A stretch of 64,000 nucleotides of DNA from Tardiphaga robiniae (GCF_001618955.1 NZ_LVYV01000004.1:62001-126000), one strand, 5' to 3'. Positions 15,334 to 23,876 are shown, numbered from the stretch's first letter. Translations and numbers: made by a program. Notes: a model not told the origin generated them from the sequence alone.

Positions 15334-17979
15334 CTAGAACTTGTAGTTCAGCGACACCGTCGCCGTACGGCCCGGCGCGGCGTAGAAATTGGCGCCGACG
15401 GCAGGGGCATAGGCGACGTCGGTGAGATTGTTCACCGCGAAACGTAGTTTGGTCGCTTCGTCGAAGGCGTAGGACCCATAGATGTCGTAGACGCGATAGC
15501 CCGGCATATCGTATCCACTCCGGAGTGAACCCAAGACGGGCTCGGTCTTCGATACGTCGACGATACGTGTTCCGAGCGTGAGCTTCTCATCGAGCAGCCG
15601 GATTCCCGCATCAAGGGTGACGCGCAGCTTCGGTTGCTCGAAGATGACCGCGGCGCCACGGCCGCTGTTGATGGGGATGTCGCGCCCCGCCGGGCTGGTG
15701 AAACTGTCGGAAAATTCCGTATCGATGCGCGTCACCGTGCCGCCGATATAGAGGAAGCGCGCGTCGTAATTGGCTTCGATCTCGACGCCTTTCATCCGGG
15801 TGACGCCGTTGAGATTCACGAAGGTGTCGTATTGTCTGTTGGCCTGCGCGTTGAGGATATAGCCGAAACTGATGTAGTCGGTGATCTCGCGATAGAAGCC
15901 GACCGTCTTGAAGCGGATGGAATCCCGCTCGGTCAGGATACCATTGGCCAGAACATTGAACCCGGCTTCGTAGGTGTCGCCGCGTTCCGGACGCAGGAAC
16001 GGGTTCGGTGCGTAGCCATTGATGACGTTGCTGTCGTGGCCGCCATTCAGGAACGATTCCATCACCGTGGGCGGACGGTAGCTCTTGGAATATTTGGCGA
16101 AGGGTTGCAGCCATTCGGTGGGCTGGAAGGCGATGGTGAAGTTTGGCAGCCACGCGCCGCCGGATTTGTCGATATCGATATTGTAGGCCGGATAGTAAGC
16201 GGGACCATAGATAGGGACATATGTCGGCGGGATGGCTACGCCGCAGCCGCGTGCATTGCAGATGGCCGGTCTTCCGGGATTGGTCATCAGTTGCCCGATG
16301 ATGTCCCGCGTTTCATTACCATAGATCGTCGATGTACCGGCGATGTGATACCAGTCGTAGCGCACGCCGCCGATCAGGGTCACCCATTCTGCCGGTTTGA
16401 GAGTCGCGGTGCCGAAGCCACTGGCGACGTCGCGGTTTCCGCTCGGCGTGCCGCCGGTCAGCGTGCTCGAATAGTCGGTGCCGGTTTGCGAGACAAAGCC
16501 GCGCTGCAGCGTCGTCTTGCCGGTGTCGCTGAACGCCTCCACGCCGTAATTGAGTGCCAGTGCACCGATGCCTGTCGCGAAGCGGCTGGTGTTCTCGACG
16601 CTGCCGCCCAGTGTCGAGAACACGAAGTTCGATGGCCCGGTGAGCGCAAACGCGCCGTCGGAGACCGTGTCGTTCTTGAGGTGGTTGTAGTAGAGCTTTG
16701 CCTTCAGATCGACGATGTCATTGCCCGGATTCCAGTCGAGCGCTGACGTGAATGTATCGTTGGCGACCTGCTCGCTGGACTTCAAGATGCCCCCGCGTGC
16801 GATCGTAAGATCGTAATTTCCGGTATTGTACCGGGAATCGTTATGCAGCCAGCCGATCGTGATCTTGACGTCGTCCGAAGCTTGGGCCTCTGCCTTCAGG
16901 ATGGTGGAAAAGACCTCCTGGCCGGAAAACAGCAGGACGTCACCGGTACCGGTATAGGTATTCGCGGTCGGGATGGTGCCGTTCTTGCCGACGTCATAGG
17001 CGCCGATGTTCTTGTAGCTGACGCCGCCGAGCACCGAGAAGCGCTCCGACACGCGGACGGCTGCTGCCGTCGAGCCATCGAAATTGTACGCATTGGTACC
17101 CGTAGTGGCATTCACCACGCCGCCATACTGGTTGCCGGGCTTGATCAGGTCGTCAGCAATAAAGGTGCGGAAATTGACCAGGCCGCCGAGCGAGCCGGCG
17201 CTACCGACACCTGACGTCGTACTTTTCTCCACGTCGATCTGGCGCAGGAAGGCCGTATCGACATAGGTCCGCTGCGTCGCACCGTGGCCGCTGCGCTGGA
17301 AGTTCTGCCGCGCGCCGTCGATCATGGTGACGATGCGGTCCTGGTCCTGCAGGCCGCGGATATTGACGCTGATGCCAGGGTTCTGCGCCGCCGAGCGATT
17401 GGCATAAACGCCGGCCACATTGTCCAGGAGATCGCGCGCGTTACGCGTCGGGCTGCTCTCGATCGCCTCGCGGGAAATCACGCTGACGGCTGCCGGTCGC
17501 TGATAGACCCAGTCCGGCGTTCCCTGATAGCCGGAGCCAATGCCATCGGTTCTGGACGCATCGACGACGATCGTGTCGAGCTGGACGCCGTCGCCGGAGG
17601 GGACGGGACCCGCACGGCTCTGCGACGGATCGATCAGGAGCGCGGCTTTCGGGCCGGTGATGCGATACGTAATTCCCGTGCCGGCCAAGAGCTGTGCGAG
17701 CGCCTGTGCCACCGTGTAGTTGCCGGTCAACGGCTGGCTGCGCATGTCTGGCGCGAGCTGGATCGTGTAGAGGATGCGCCATCCGCTGCTGGCGCCGAGA
17801 TCGGCAATGGCCGCTGCAAGAGGTTTGGCGGGAATGTTGAGCGGGTAGGTCGTAGGGGCGGTCGCTGTTGCCTCGACACTGTTTTGGCCAAAGGCCGGTA
17901 TTGTCGTGATCAACGGCAATATGCCGATTAGCCCGCCCGCCACATGGCGAGCGACGCCCCGTCTACCCCCGAACCGCAT
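15334..17979 (-). CDS. hasR: TonB-dependent hemophore/heme receptor with STN domain (HasR-like)
   Basis: An 881-residue outer-membrane receptor. Order: signal peptide (to about residue 32, A-F-G-Q); STN signalling domain (Y-P-L-N-I-P-A-K-P-L-A-A-A-I-A-D-L at about 43-60) that normally contacts a FecR-type anti-sigma factor; TonB box D-T-I-V-V-D-A (about 133-139); plug domain (V-N-I-R-G-L-Q-D-Q-D-R); 22-strand barrel ending in a C-terminal aromatic (L-N-Y-K-F). The heme-receptor F-R-A-P and N-P-N-L boxes appear as Y-R-P-P and N-P-F-L, with a G-G-H between them as in HasR. The ATG at 17979 is used; 27 more in-frame residues upstream are not signal-like. The adjacent hemophores and sigma/anti-sigma genes support the HasR-like role. 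Confidence 0.85.
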   Translation of the reverse strand: MRFGGRRGVARHVAGGLIGILPLITTIPAFGQNSVEATATAPTTYPLNIPAKPLAAAIADLGASSGWRILYTIQLAPDMRSQPLTGNYTVAQALAQLLAGTGITYRITGPKAALLIDPSQSRAGPVPSGDGVQLDTIVVDASRTDGIGSGYQGTPDWVYQRPAAVSVISREAIESSPTRNARDLLDNVAGVYANRSAAQNPGISVNIRGLQDQDRIVTMIDGARQNFQRSGHGATQRTYVDTAFLRQIDVEKSTTSGVGSAGSLGGLVNFRTFIADDLIKPGNQYGGVVNATTGTNAYNFDGSTAAAVRVSERFSVLGGVSYKNIGAYDVGKNGTIPTANTYTGTGDVLLFSGQEVFSTILKAEAQASDDVKITIGWLHNDSRYNTGNYDLTIARGGILKSSEQVANDTFTSALDWNPGNDIVDLKAKLYYNHLKNDTVSDGAFALTGPSNFVFSTLGGSVENTSRFATGIGALALNYGVEAFSDTGKTTLQRGFVSQTGTDYSSTLTGGTPSGNRDVASGFGTATLKPAEWVTLIGGVRYDWYHIAGTSTIYGNETRDIIGQLMTNPGRPAICNARGCGVAIPPTYVPIYGPAYYPAYNIDIDKSGGAWLPNFTIAFQPTEWLQPFAKYSKSYRPPTVMESFLNGGHDSNVINGYAPNPFLRPERGDTYEAGFNVLANGILTERDSIRFKTVGFYREITDYISFGYILNAQANRQYDTFVNLNGVTRMKGVEIEANYDARFLYIGGTVTRIDTEFSDSFTSPAGRDIPINSGRGAAVIFEQPKLRVTLDAGIRLLDEKLTLGTRIVDVSKTEPVLGSLRSGYDMPGYRVYDIYGSYAFDEATKLRFAVNNLTDVAYAPAVGANFYAAPGRTATVSLNYKF

Positions 17980-18103
17980 TACGCACGAACTCCGCTCTCT
18001 CGTTGTTTGCTGTGCGCCGCCCCAGCGCCGCGAAGAGCTTCTGCTCTTCATCCAGTTCAACGAGTCACGAAATCAAACCCACATCAGGTTCGTGCGTGTT
18101 GCG

Positions 18104-18122
18104 GTTTAGAATTCCGGTAAAC
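18104..18122. promoter_or_regulatory. Candidate iron box upstream of the receptor gene
   Basis: GTTTAGAATTCCGGTAAAC lies between the anti-sigma and receptor genes. The outer GTTTA/TAAAC arms are a perfect dyad, and the left half equals that of the Rhizobiales Irr-type iron control element (TTTAGAA followed, three bases on, by TTCTAAA); the right half is degenerate. About 125 bases separate it from the receptor start, a plausible promoter position. Pattern match only. Confidence 0.35.
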
Positions 18123-18127
18123 AGAGT

Positions 18128-19078
18128 TCAGTAGATGACGGTCACCCAGGGGGTAACCTGGGCGACGTTGCCCTCGACCATGCCGGCGATGGCTGCGAGG
18201 CTTTCATCGACATTCGTGGTTGGAAACGTGCCGGAGACGATCAGATCGCTGAAGCGGCCGCGGATGACGATGCGGCTTGATGTCTGACGCTGCAGCGCTT
18301 CGACGACCCGATGCAGCGGGACGTGGTCGAAGACCAGGCGACCGGATATCCACGCGAGCCTGGCGTCGATGTCGCCGGTTTCGACGGTGCCGATTTTTCC
18401 GCCGGACACGCGTACGTGCTGGTTTGCCGATAGTTTGACGGTCGTATCGCGGTCCAGGCCGGCGACCGACACCAGTCCGCGTTGCACCGTCACTTCGACG
18501 CCATCTGCTGTCCGGTCGATATTGAAGGCCGTCCCGAGCACGCGGATTTCGCCGGCGCCGCTGTCGACCGTAAAGGCGGTCTGGTCGGGCTTCACATCGA
18601 AAAAGGCCTGGCCACGGCGCAGAACGATCCGGCGTCGGCCATCCTTGAAATCGATGTCCAGGGCAGTATCAGCACCGATGTTCAGGTGGGAGCCGTCCGG
18701 CAGGTCGCGGGCGACCACCTGACCACGCGCCGTGACAATATCCGCCTGCCAGTTCTCGACCATCGATGGATTGACGAACCAGATGACGCAGGCCGCAGCG
18801 ATCGCTGCGGGCAATGCCGGCCACCATCCCATCTGGTGCCGGCGCCGGGCAGCGATGTTGCCGCGACGATGGTCGCGCGCAGCCAGCCGAATGGCAGGCT
18901 CCTCAAGCTGCTGCCAGATCGTCGCTGCTTCACGATAGGCAAGTTGATGACGATGATCCTCATCGAGCCATTGTCGAAAGGACGCCTCGTCGGCCTCGGT
19001 TGTCGTCCCGTCGCGTCGGATGAGCCAGAGATCAGCGGCGGCGCACTGTGCTTTCGTTGGCCGGTCGCCAGGTTTCAT
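18128..19078 (-). CDS. FecR-family anti-sigma/sigma regulator
   Basis: A 316-residue inner-membrane regulator. The N-terminal DUF4880-like cytoplasmic segment includes A-A-D-L-W-L-I-R-R-D-G and F-R-Q-W-L-D-E-D-H-R-H. A single transmembrane helix lies at about residues 84-103. The periplasmic FecR domain has G-Q-V-V-A-R-D-L-P-D-G-S-H-L-N-I-G-A-D-T and F-D-V-K-P-D, then a C-terminal STN-like segment (L-H-R-V-V-E-A-L-Q-R-Q-T). It would hold the adjacent sigma factor until the STN domain of the receptor signals that hemophore or heme is bound. The ATG at 19078 follows AAGGAA; the longer frame to 19282 would overlap the sigma gene and lacks support. It corresponds to HasS in Serratia. Confidence 0.87.
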   Translation of the reverse strand: MKPGDRPTKAQCAAADLWLIRRDGTTTEADEASFRQWLDEDHRHQLAYREAATIWQQLEEPAIRLAARDHRRGNIAARRRHQMGWWPALPAAIAAACVIWFVNPSMVENWQADIVTARGQVVARDLPDGSHLNIGADTALDIDFKDGRRRIVLRRGQAFFDVKPDQTAFTVDSGAGEIRVLGTAFNIDRTADGVEVTVQRGLVSVAGLDRDTTVKLSANQHVRVSGGKIGTVETGDIDARLAWISGRLVFDHVPLHRVVEALQRQTSSRIVIRGRFSDLIVSGTFPTTNVDESLAAIAGMVEGNVAQVTPWVTVIY

Positions 19079-19190
19079 CAGCAATTCCTTCGATCGATCG
19101 AAAAGGCGACGCGGGAACGCTCCTGCCGTTAGAAGCGTTCCAGCTATTCCTACCTTTACAACGAGCGACGAGAAAGAACCCACATCCATT

Positions 19191-19721
19191 TTAGCGGAAA
19201 TCTTTGCTGGCGAGATTGAGATGATCGGCCACGGCGGCGCGGCAGTGCTGCATGGCGCGTAGCAGATGTTTTTCGACGGCACTCACGGAAATGCCGAACC
19301 GCTGTCCGATCTCGGCATTGGACTCGCCGTTGACACGTCGGCGAACGAAGATCTCGCGGGTTCGGGCGGGGAGCTGCGCGAGCGCGCGATCCAGTGCGGC
19401 AATGGCTTCACGTGCCTGTAATGCTGCGTCTTCGGACGGTTGCCCGGGGCTGAGTTGTTCGGGCAGTAACTCTGCGAGCATATGATGCCGCCGCGATGCC
19501 GTCAGATTATGATCGATTGCGGCGTTCCGGGCTGCAGCGTAGAGGACGCGCTTGTTGTCTTCATCCGAGCCATTGGTCCCGGCGGCCAGTACCCGGGCGA
19601 AGACATCCTGGACGATCTCCGAAGCCACTTCACGATCACGGACCCGGCGACGCACGAGCGTTTCGAGGTGAGCGCGATGTGACGTAAAGAGCCTCGCGAT
19701 CGTGCTCTTCCAGAGGGTCAT
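19191..19721 (-). CDS. FecI-family ECF sigma factor
   Basis: A 176-residue extracytoplasmic-function sigma factor. Region 2 spans L-V-R-R-R-V-R-D-R-E-V-A-S-E-I-V-Q-D-V-F (about 24-43), and region 4 spans L-P-A-R-T-R-E-I-F through E-I-G-Q-R-F-G-I-S-V-S-A-V-E-K-H, ending in the A-x-x-H-C signature of FecI-type factors. Length is normal. The ATG at 19721 is preferred over a TTG at 19763 that would add 14 residues. It is the first gene of the heme-acquisition series and matches HasI in role; it should direct transcription of the receptor and hemophore genes once FecR is relieved. Confidence 0.88.
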   Translation of the reverse strand: MTLWKSTIARLFTSHRAHLETLVRRRVRDREVASEIVQDVFARVLAAGTNGSDEDNKRVLYAAARNAAIDHNLTASRRHHMLAELLPEQLSPGQPSEDAALQAREAIAALDRALAQLPARTREIFVRRRVNGESNAEIGQRFGISVSAVEKHLLRAMQHCRAAVADHLNLASKDFR

Positions 19722-19793
19722 GATGTCACGCGTTCGAACAAGACGGGATTCGATGCGTTGCAATGATCATTGAGAACGGGACGATAGCTGACC

Positions 19794-19819
19794 CATACAG
19801 ACGATACGTTGTCTGTATG
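19794..19819. promoter_or_regulatory. Palindrome upstream of the ECF sigma gene
   Basis: CATACAGAC (19794-19802), 8-base spacer GATACGTT, GTCTGTATG (19811-19819): perfect 9-base arms about 75 bases upstream of the sigma-factor start. AT-balanced arms with no following T-run suggest an operator rather than a terminator. The binding protein is unknown. Confidence 0.45.
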
Positions 19820-19967
19820 CCGAGATCATCGACCATGTCACCGACGGCGCCAATGTCGCTATCGGAAATCTCGCTCATCACCGGTTCCCGTGGTCAGGAT
19901 ATTCCTGATTGTCCGGCAGAGATAGACGGTACCACCGTCCAGCTCAAGTTATTGATGAGCACGTGAT

Positions 19968-19984
19968 ATAGAACGGTTCGAAAC
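19968..19984. promoter_or_regulatory. Candidate Irr-type iron control element
   Basis: TATAGAACGGTTCGAAA differs at two positions from a symmetric TTTAGAAcggTTCTAAA, the form of the Rhizobiales iron control element bound by Irr. It lies in the 310-base region upstream of the sigma-factor gene, just beyond the 3' end of the methyltransferase gene. The position fits iron control of the heme-acquisition locus. Sequence resemblance only. Confidence 0.4.
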
Positions 19985-20031
19985 TTACAGAAGTTTGGCA
20001 TGCGAAGTGCCGGAGCGAGATATTCCGACAC

Positions 20032-20844
20032 TCAGGCCGTAGCCACGATCACATGCGCCTGAATCTTGGCAGCAATCTCGCCGTTGCCATGTCTGTGAGA
20101 AATTTCAGATGCTGCGTAGTCGGTTGCCGCTTCCAGTTTTCCCGCGTCTCTGGCTTCGATTTCGGTGCGAAGAACAGTTCCCTGACAATAAGCAACGGCC
20201 GGAAGGCGCGGCGAAGATGCACGACTTTGTTCGGCTCTCGTCTCGATCATCACGTGGGAGAAACCTGCGTCCTCCAGCTCGCGACGGATCAGTGCCGTAT
20301 CGTGGTAACCGTGCGGCGTGCGCGCCAGAAAGCGCGGTGGATCGTCCGGAAAAATATTGGCGAGAGCATTCGTCACATCGTCAGCAAATACATTCTCCTC
20401 GATGCGATCCCATACATTGAACAGAAGATGTCCTCCGGGCTTCAGAACTCGCTTTGCTTCGCGGTAGGCAGAAGGGCGGTCGGGAAAGAACATCGCGCCG
20501 AACTGACAACACACGAGATCGAAGGCGGAATTTTCAAACGGGAGCGCCAGAGCATCCGCTTGTCGCCATGTGATGCGATCGTCGGGAGCTTGTCGCGACG
20601 CAGCGTAGTCGAGCATCGGCTGGTTGAGGTCGGTGACAATATAGCTTGCGCGTGGGGATAATTTTGGCGTCAACGCGCGGGTGACAACCCCGGTGCCCGC
20701 GGCAATTTCCAGAACGGCGCTTGGCGCGAAAGACGCTGCGCGTTGTGCGAGATCTGCGGCGTAGGGCTCGAAAATCAACGGCACCATATAGCGGTCGTAG
20801 TTTTCCGGAATCGAGCCAGCGAACAACTTGTCGGTTTCCAACAT
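20032..20844 (-). CDS. Class I SAM-dependent methyltransferase
   Basis: A 270-residue soluble methyltransferase with motif I V-L-E-I-A-A-G-T-G-V-V-T-R (about 45-57), motif II acidic residue in I-V-T-D-L-N-Q-P-M-L, F-D-L-V-C-C-Q-F-G-A-M-F-F-P-D as motif post-II, and L-K-P-G-G-H-L-L-F-N as motif III. It belongs to the Methyltransf_11/UbiE-like group; substrate not predictable. The ATG at 20844 is chosen, giving MLETDKLFAG; 15 further in-frame residues upstream look non-conserved. It is upstream of, and same strand as, the heme-acquisition series but separated from it by 310 bases with its own regulatory sites. Confidence 0.82.
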   Translation of the reverse strand: MLETDKLFAGSIPENYDRYMVPLIFEPYAADLAQRAASFAPSAVLEIAAGTGVVTRALTPKLSPRASYIVTDLNQPMLDYAASRQAPDDRITWRQADALALPFENSAFDLVCCQFGAMFFPDRPSAYREAKRVLKPGGHLLFNVWDRIEENVFADDVTNALANIFPDDPPRFLARTPHGYHDTALIRRELEDAGFSHVMIETRAEQSRASSPRLPAVAYCQGTVLRTEIEARDAGKLEAATDYAASEISHRHGNGEIAAKIQAHVIVATA

Positions 20845-21095
20845 TGCTATCACCCGTTGTCCGTTTGATGGCGCGCGACACCAGCACATATTGTCGGCTT
20901 CGCCCCAAAGGACGAGAGCCGAGCCGGGGCCATTGCGTTTGGCTGAACGTCAGTGATTCAAATTCCCAAACCGGGAGCATCAAGCGATGCGGCTGTCCAG
21001 ATGATGGACAGCTCCATTGTTCGCATGCATCAGCATGGGGTGTGCATCATCGGGACCAGAAACAGACGATCTGGCTATATAACTTGTAGCGATGA

Positions 21096-22229
21096 CTACT
21101 TCAGCGCATCCGAGACCAGCCTGAATTTCTGGATGCGCTTTCCGGTGTCGACTTCGGCCGTATAGACATTGCCCTTGGCGTCTACTGCCATGGCGTGAAT
21201 CCAGTGGAACTGGCCGGCCTGGCGGCCATTGCGGCCGAAGGTGCCGACGACCTTGCCGTCGTCGCGATTGATGACACGGATCTCGTTGTTCTCGCCATCC
21301 GCCGTCAGCAGCCATGTCTGTTTCGGGTCGGGCCACACCGCGAGATCCCACACCGCGCCATTTCCGAGCGTGGCCTTCTCGTAGAACCACTCCTTCACGA
21401 AGCTGCCGTCTTTCTTGAACACCTGCACGCGGTTGTTGATTCGGTCGCAGACATAGACGAGGCCGTCATTGGCGAGCTTCACGCAATGCACGGGATTGCC
21501 GAACTGCTGTGCCACCGGCGCGTTCGGATCATAGGCTGCCTGCTTGTCGTCATTCGGCTTGTTGCCATAGGCGCCCCAGTGTCGCTTGTAGGCGCCGGTG
21601 GTGGCATCGAACACGATGACGCGGCGATTGCCGTAACCGTCAGCGACATAAATCTCGTTGGCATCCTTGTCGATGGCGGTCTCGGCGGGCTTGCCGAGCT
21701 GGGTGGTGTCGTTGCTGCCCTTGCTCGGCGCGATCTTGCCGATCTGCATCACGAACTTGCCGTCGGTGGTGAATTTCAGGATCGCATTGTCGTTGTCGAG
21801 ATTACCGCCGACCCAGACGAAGCCTTTCTCGTCGACCTCGATGCCATGTTCGCGGCCAACCCATTCATAGCCTTCGCCGGGACCGCCCCAAGAGCGCAGC
21901 AGATTGCCGTCGGCATCGAACTCCAGCACCGGCGGCGCGGAGACGCAGCATTTCGAGCGCGGCGGATTGAGTGCCGCGCCTTTCTCGTCATCGGTGAGCG
22001 AGCGCGGGCGATGGATCACCCAGATATGACCGTCCTTGTCAGTGGTGATGCCGCCAACCTGGCCAAGGATCCAGTTGTTCGGCAGCGGCTTCGGCCAGGA
22101 CGCATCCACTTCGAAGCGGGGGATATCGGCGGCGCGGGAGGAGGGAGGTGCGAGGGAGAGCGCGGTGAGGGTGAGTGCAGCTGTTGCAAGTATGTGCAGC
22201 GACCACGCGCGATGAGTTGGCGACGCCAT
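21096..22229 (-). CDS. Exported NHL-repeat beta-propeller protein
   Basis: A 377-residue protein with a signal peptide (residues about 1-34, ending S-S-R-A-A). Its six-bladed NHL-type propeller is made of repeated D-x-x-G-x-x-x-V-x-D blades, for example I-T-T-D-K-D-G-H-I-W-V, I-E-V-D-E-K-G-F-V-W-V-G-G and V-Y-V-C-D-R-I-N-N-R-V-Q-V-F. It is most similar in layout to proteins annotated as peptidyl-alpha-hydroxyglycine alpha-amidating lyase-like in Bradyrhizobium, but catalytic residues cannot be verified here. The ATG at 22229 follows GGGAGG; the longer frame to 22346 has no signal peptide at its start. Periplasmic; function unproven. Confidence 0.8.
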   Translation of the reverse strand: MASPTHRAWSLHILATAALTLTALSLAPPSSRAADIPRFEVDASWPKPLPNNWILGQVGGITTDKDGHIWVIHRPRSLTDDEKGAALNPPRSKCCVSAPPVLEFDADGNLLRSWGGPGEGYEWVGREHGIEVDEKGFVWVGGNLDNDNAILKFTTDGKFVMQIGKIAPSKGSNDTTQLGKPAETAIDKDANEIYVADGYGNRRVIVFDATTGAYKRHWGAYGNKPNDDKQAAYDPNAPVAQQFGNPVHCVKLANDGLVYVCDRINNRVQVFKKDGSFVKEWFYEKATLGNGAVWDLAVWPDPKQTWLLTADGENNEIRVINRDDGKVVGTFGRNGRQAGQFHWIHAMAVDAKGNVYTAEVDTGKRIQKFRLVSDALK

Positions 22230-22341
22230 GACGACCTCCCTGATTGTCGGTGCGGGTTGTCCCGCTTGGGAGGGAGTGAAGTCCGGTGATGGATAAGAGT
22301 CAATCTTGCGGCGCGATGGTGGCGCGTCACTCTCACTTGTT

Positions 22342-22440
22342 GTCACCCGGCCTGGCGCGCAATGGCGCGCCGGGACCGGGTGACCCAGTATACGCCGGCC
22401 TGAGTTTACTGGATCGCCCGATCAAGCCGGGCGATCCAGT
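22342..22440. repeat. Palindromic intergenic repeat, two stem-loops
   Basis: The first stem pairs GTCACCCGG (22342-22350) with CCGGGTGAC (22376-22384) around a nested GGCGCGC/GCGCGCC. The second pairs ACTGGATCGCCCG with CGGGCGATCCAGT (about 22409-22440). These REP-like palindromes between genes are typical of Bradyrhizobium relatives. This one sits between the ends of the NHL-protein and SDR genes. Confidence 0.7.
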
Positions 22441-22445
22441 CGGAG

Positions 22446-23186
22446 TCATGGCGGCGGATGAAAGCCCATCACCTTGCCGGTCTTGTAGTCATAGAATTTC
22501 CCGGTCTCGGTCCAGGACGGCAGGCAGAGCGGCACGATGGTCTCGGCAACTTGCGCCGGCGTGTCGAGCGTCTCGGGATCCTCACCGGGCATCACGATGG
22601 CGCGCATATGGGTGCGCACCGGGCCAGGATTGAACAGGTTGACGCGGATATTCGTGGTCACGGTCTCATTGGCCCAGACACGGACCAGCGTTTCCAGCGC
22701 GGTCTTGGAGACGGCATAGGGGCCGCGATAGGCGGAGGCCTTGCTGGCGGTGCCGGATGTGAGGAACACCGCGCGGCCGGCATCGGACTGCTGCAGCAGC
22801 GGCTCCATGCAGCGAATGAGCTGGAAGTTCGCCGTGAGGTTCGTGGCCATGGTGTCGTTCCAGGCCTTCAGCTCGATATGACCGAGTGGCGACGAGGGAC
22901 CGGCGACACCGGCATTGCCGACCAGAATATCGAGCTTGCCGTGACGCTCATGCAGCGCGGCGCCGAGCCGCGACAGGCCGTCGAGGTCGGTGATGTTCAG
23001 CGGCACCAGCGTGGCGCTGCCGCCCTCGGCGCGGATCGCGTCATCGAGTTCTTCGAGGCCGCCCTGGGTGCGCGCCACGGCGACGATGTGCGCGCCGGCC
23101 TTCGCCAGTGCGAGCGCAGTGGCATAGCCGATGCCGCGCGAGGCGCCGGTGACGAGGGCGATGCGGGAGGCGAGGGGTTTTGTCAT
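22446..23186 (-). CDS. Short-chain dehydrogenase/reductase
   Basis: A 246-residue SDR with the cofactor loop T-G-A-S-R-G-I-G (about 14-21), N-A-G-V-A-G (about 91-96), catalytic Ser in L-T-S-G-T-A-S, and Y-A-V-S-K (Tyr and Lys of the active site). An Arg at the end of beta-2 (V-A-R-T-Q) suggests NADP(H) preference. The last residues, F-Y-D-Y-K-T-G-K-V-M, are typical of a group of Bradyrhizobium SDRs with unknown substrate. The ATG at 23186 has GGAG 11 bases upstream and is preferred over a GTG 12 bases further out. Monocistronic. Confidence 0.9.
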   Translation of the reverse strand: MTKPLASRIALVTGASRGIGYATALALAKAGAHIVAVARTQGGLEELDDAIRAEGGSATLVPLNITDLDGLSRLGAALHERHGKLDILVGNAGVAGPSSPLGHIELKAWNDTMATNLTANFQLIRCMEPLLQQSDAGRAVFLTSGTASKASAYRGPYAVSKTALETLVRVWANETVTTNIRVNLFNPGPVRTHMRAIVMPGEDPETLDTPAQVAETIVPLCLPSWTETGKFYDYKTGKVMGFHPPP

Positions 23187-23196
23187 GGGTAGCTTC

Positions 23197-23292
23197 ACTC
23201 CGTCATGCCCGGACTTGTTCCGGGCATCTACGTCTTTTGCTGCATGCTTTTATAGGCGTGGATGGCCGGGACAAGCCCGGCCATGACGGAGT
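23197..23292. repeat. Long imperfect inverted repeat (REP-like)
   Basis: The left arm (23197-23232) begins ACTCCGTCATGCCCGG and ends CATCTACG. The right arm (23257-23292) is its reverse counterpart, ending CCGGCCATGACGGAGT. Each arm also folds on itself (CCCGG/CCGGG). A single-lobed relative with core GTCACCGGATCAAGCCCGGT is at about 23903-23925. It lies between the divergent SDR and RidA genes, so it overlaps their promoter region. Confidence 0.75.
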
Positions 23293-23387
23293 TTGATGCC
23301 AGCGTGGCTCTGGCCCGTGAATTGCCTCTTGAAGCGGGGCCGTGAGCGGTTCTCGCGGCCCTGTCGGACCATCGAAGGACACTCTCC

Positions 23388-23876
23388 ATGCAGCGTTTCA
23401 AATTTCTCCGGACGGCAATCTCTGTGAGCGTGCTCGGCGCCGCCGCCGTCGTGGCCAACGCCGCCGGCGCGCAGTCACCGAACGGCGTGAAGGCGGTCAA
23501 TCCGCCGGGTGCGATCAAGACCACCGGCACCTGGGGCGTGGCCTCGCGCGGCGGGGACTTCGTGTTCGTCGCCGGCATGCGCGGCATCGATCCCAAGACC
23601 AACACGCTGGTTGGCGGCGACGAGGCCCGGATCAGGCAGGCGTTCCTGAACATGAAGCTGATCGCGGAATCCGAAGGCGCCGGCCTGCAGGACTGCACGC
23701 GGATCGTGGTCTATGTCACCGACATGTTCCGCTTCCGACCGCTGGTCAACAAGGTGCAGGAAGAGCTGTGGGGCAAGGAGCCCTATCCACCGCGCACCAT
23801 CGTCGAGGTGCACCGGCTCAATCAGGACGACATCATGGAGGTCGAGGGGACGTTCTATGCGCCGGTGAGGAAGTAG
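23388..23876 (+). CDS. Exported RidA (YjgF/YER057c/UK114) family protein
   Basis: A 162-residue protein: signal peptide (about residues 1-28, ending A-A-G-A-Q-S), then one RidA domain with N-P-P-G-A, F-V-F-V-A-G-M-R-G-I-D, Q-A-F-L-N-M-K-L-I-A-E, V-V-Y-V-T-D-M-F-R-F and the active-site arginine segment Y-P-P-R-T-I-V-E-V. Cytoplasmic RidA hydrolyses reactive enamine/imine intermediates of PLP enzymes. Export to the periplasm means this member probably has another substrate. The start at 23388 places the signal peptide at the N-terminus. Standing alone. Confidence 0.87.
   Translation: MQRFKFLRTAISVSVLGAAAVVANAAGAQSPNGVKAVNPPGAIKTTGTWGVASRGGDFVFVAGMRGIDPKTNTLVGGDEARIRQAFLNMKLIAESEGAGLQDCTRIVVYVTDMFRFRPLVNKVQEELWGKEPYPPRTIVEVHRLNQDDIMEVEGTFYAPVRK

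Noticed and set aside
15634-16746. Open frame of 370 codons on the plus strand across the receptor gene
   Set aside because: Antisense shadow of the TonB-dependent receptor, which has clear domains in the other strand.
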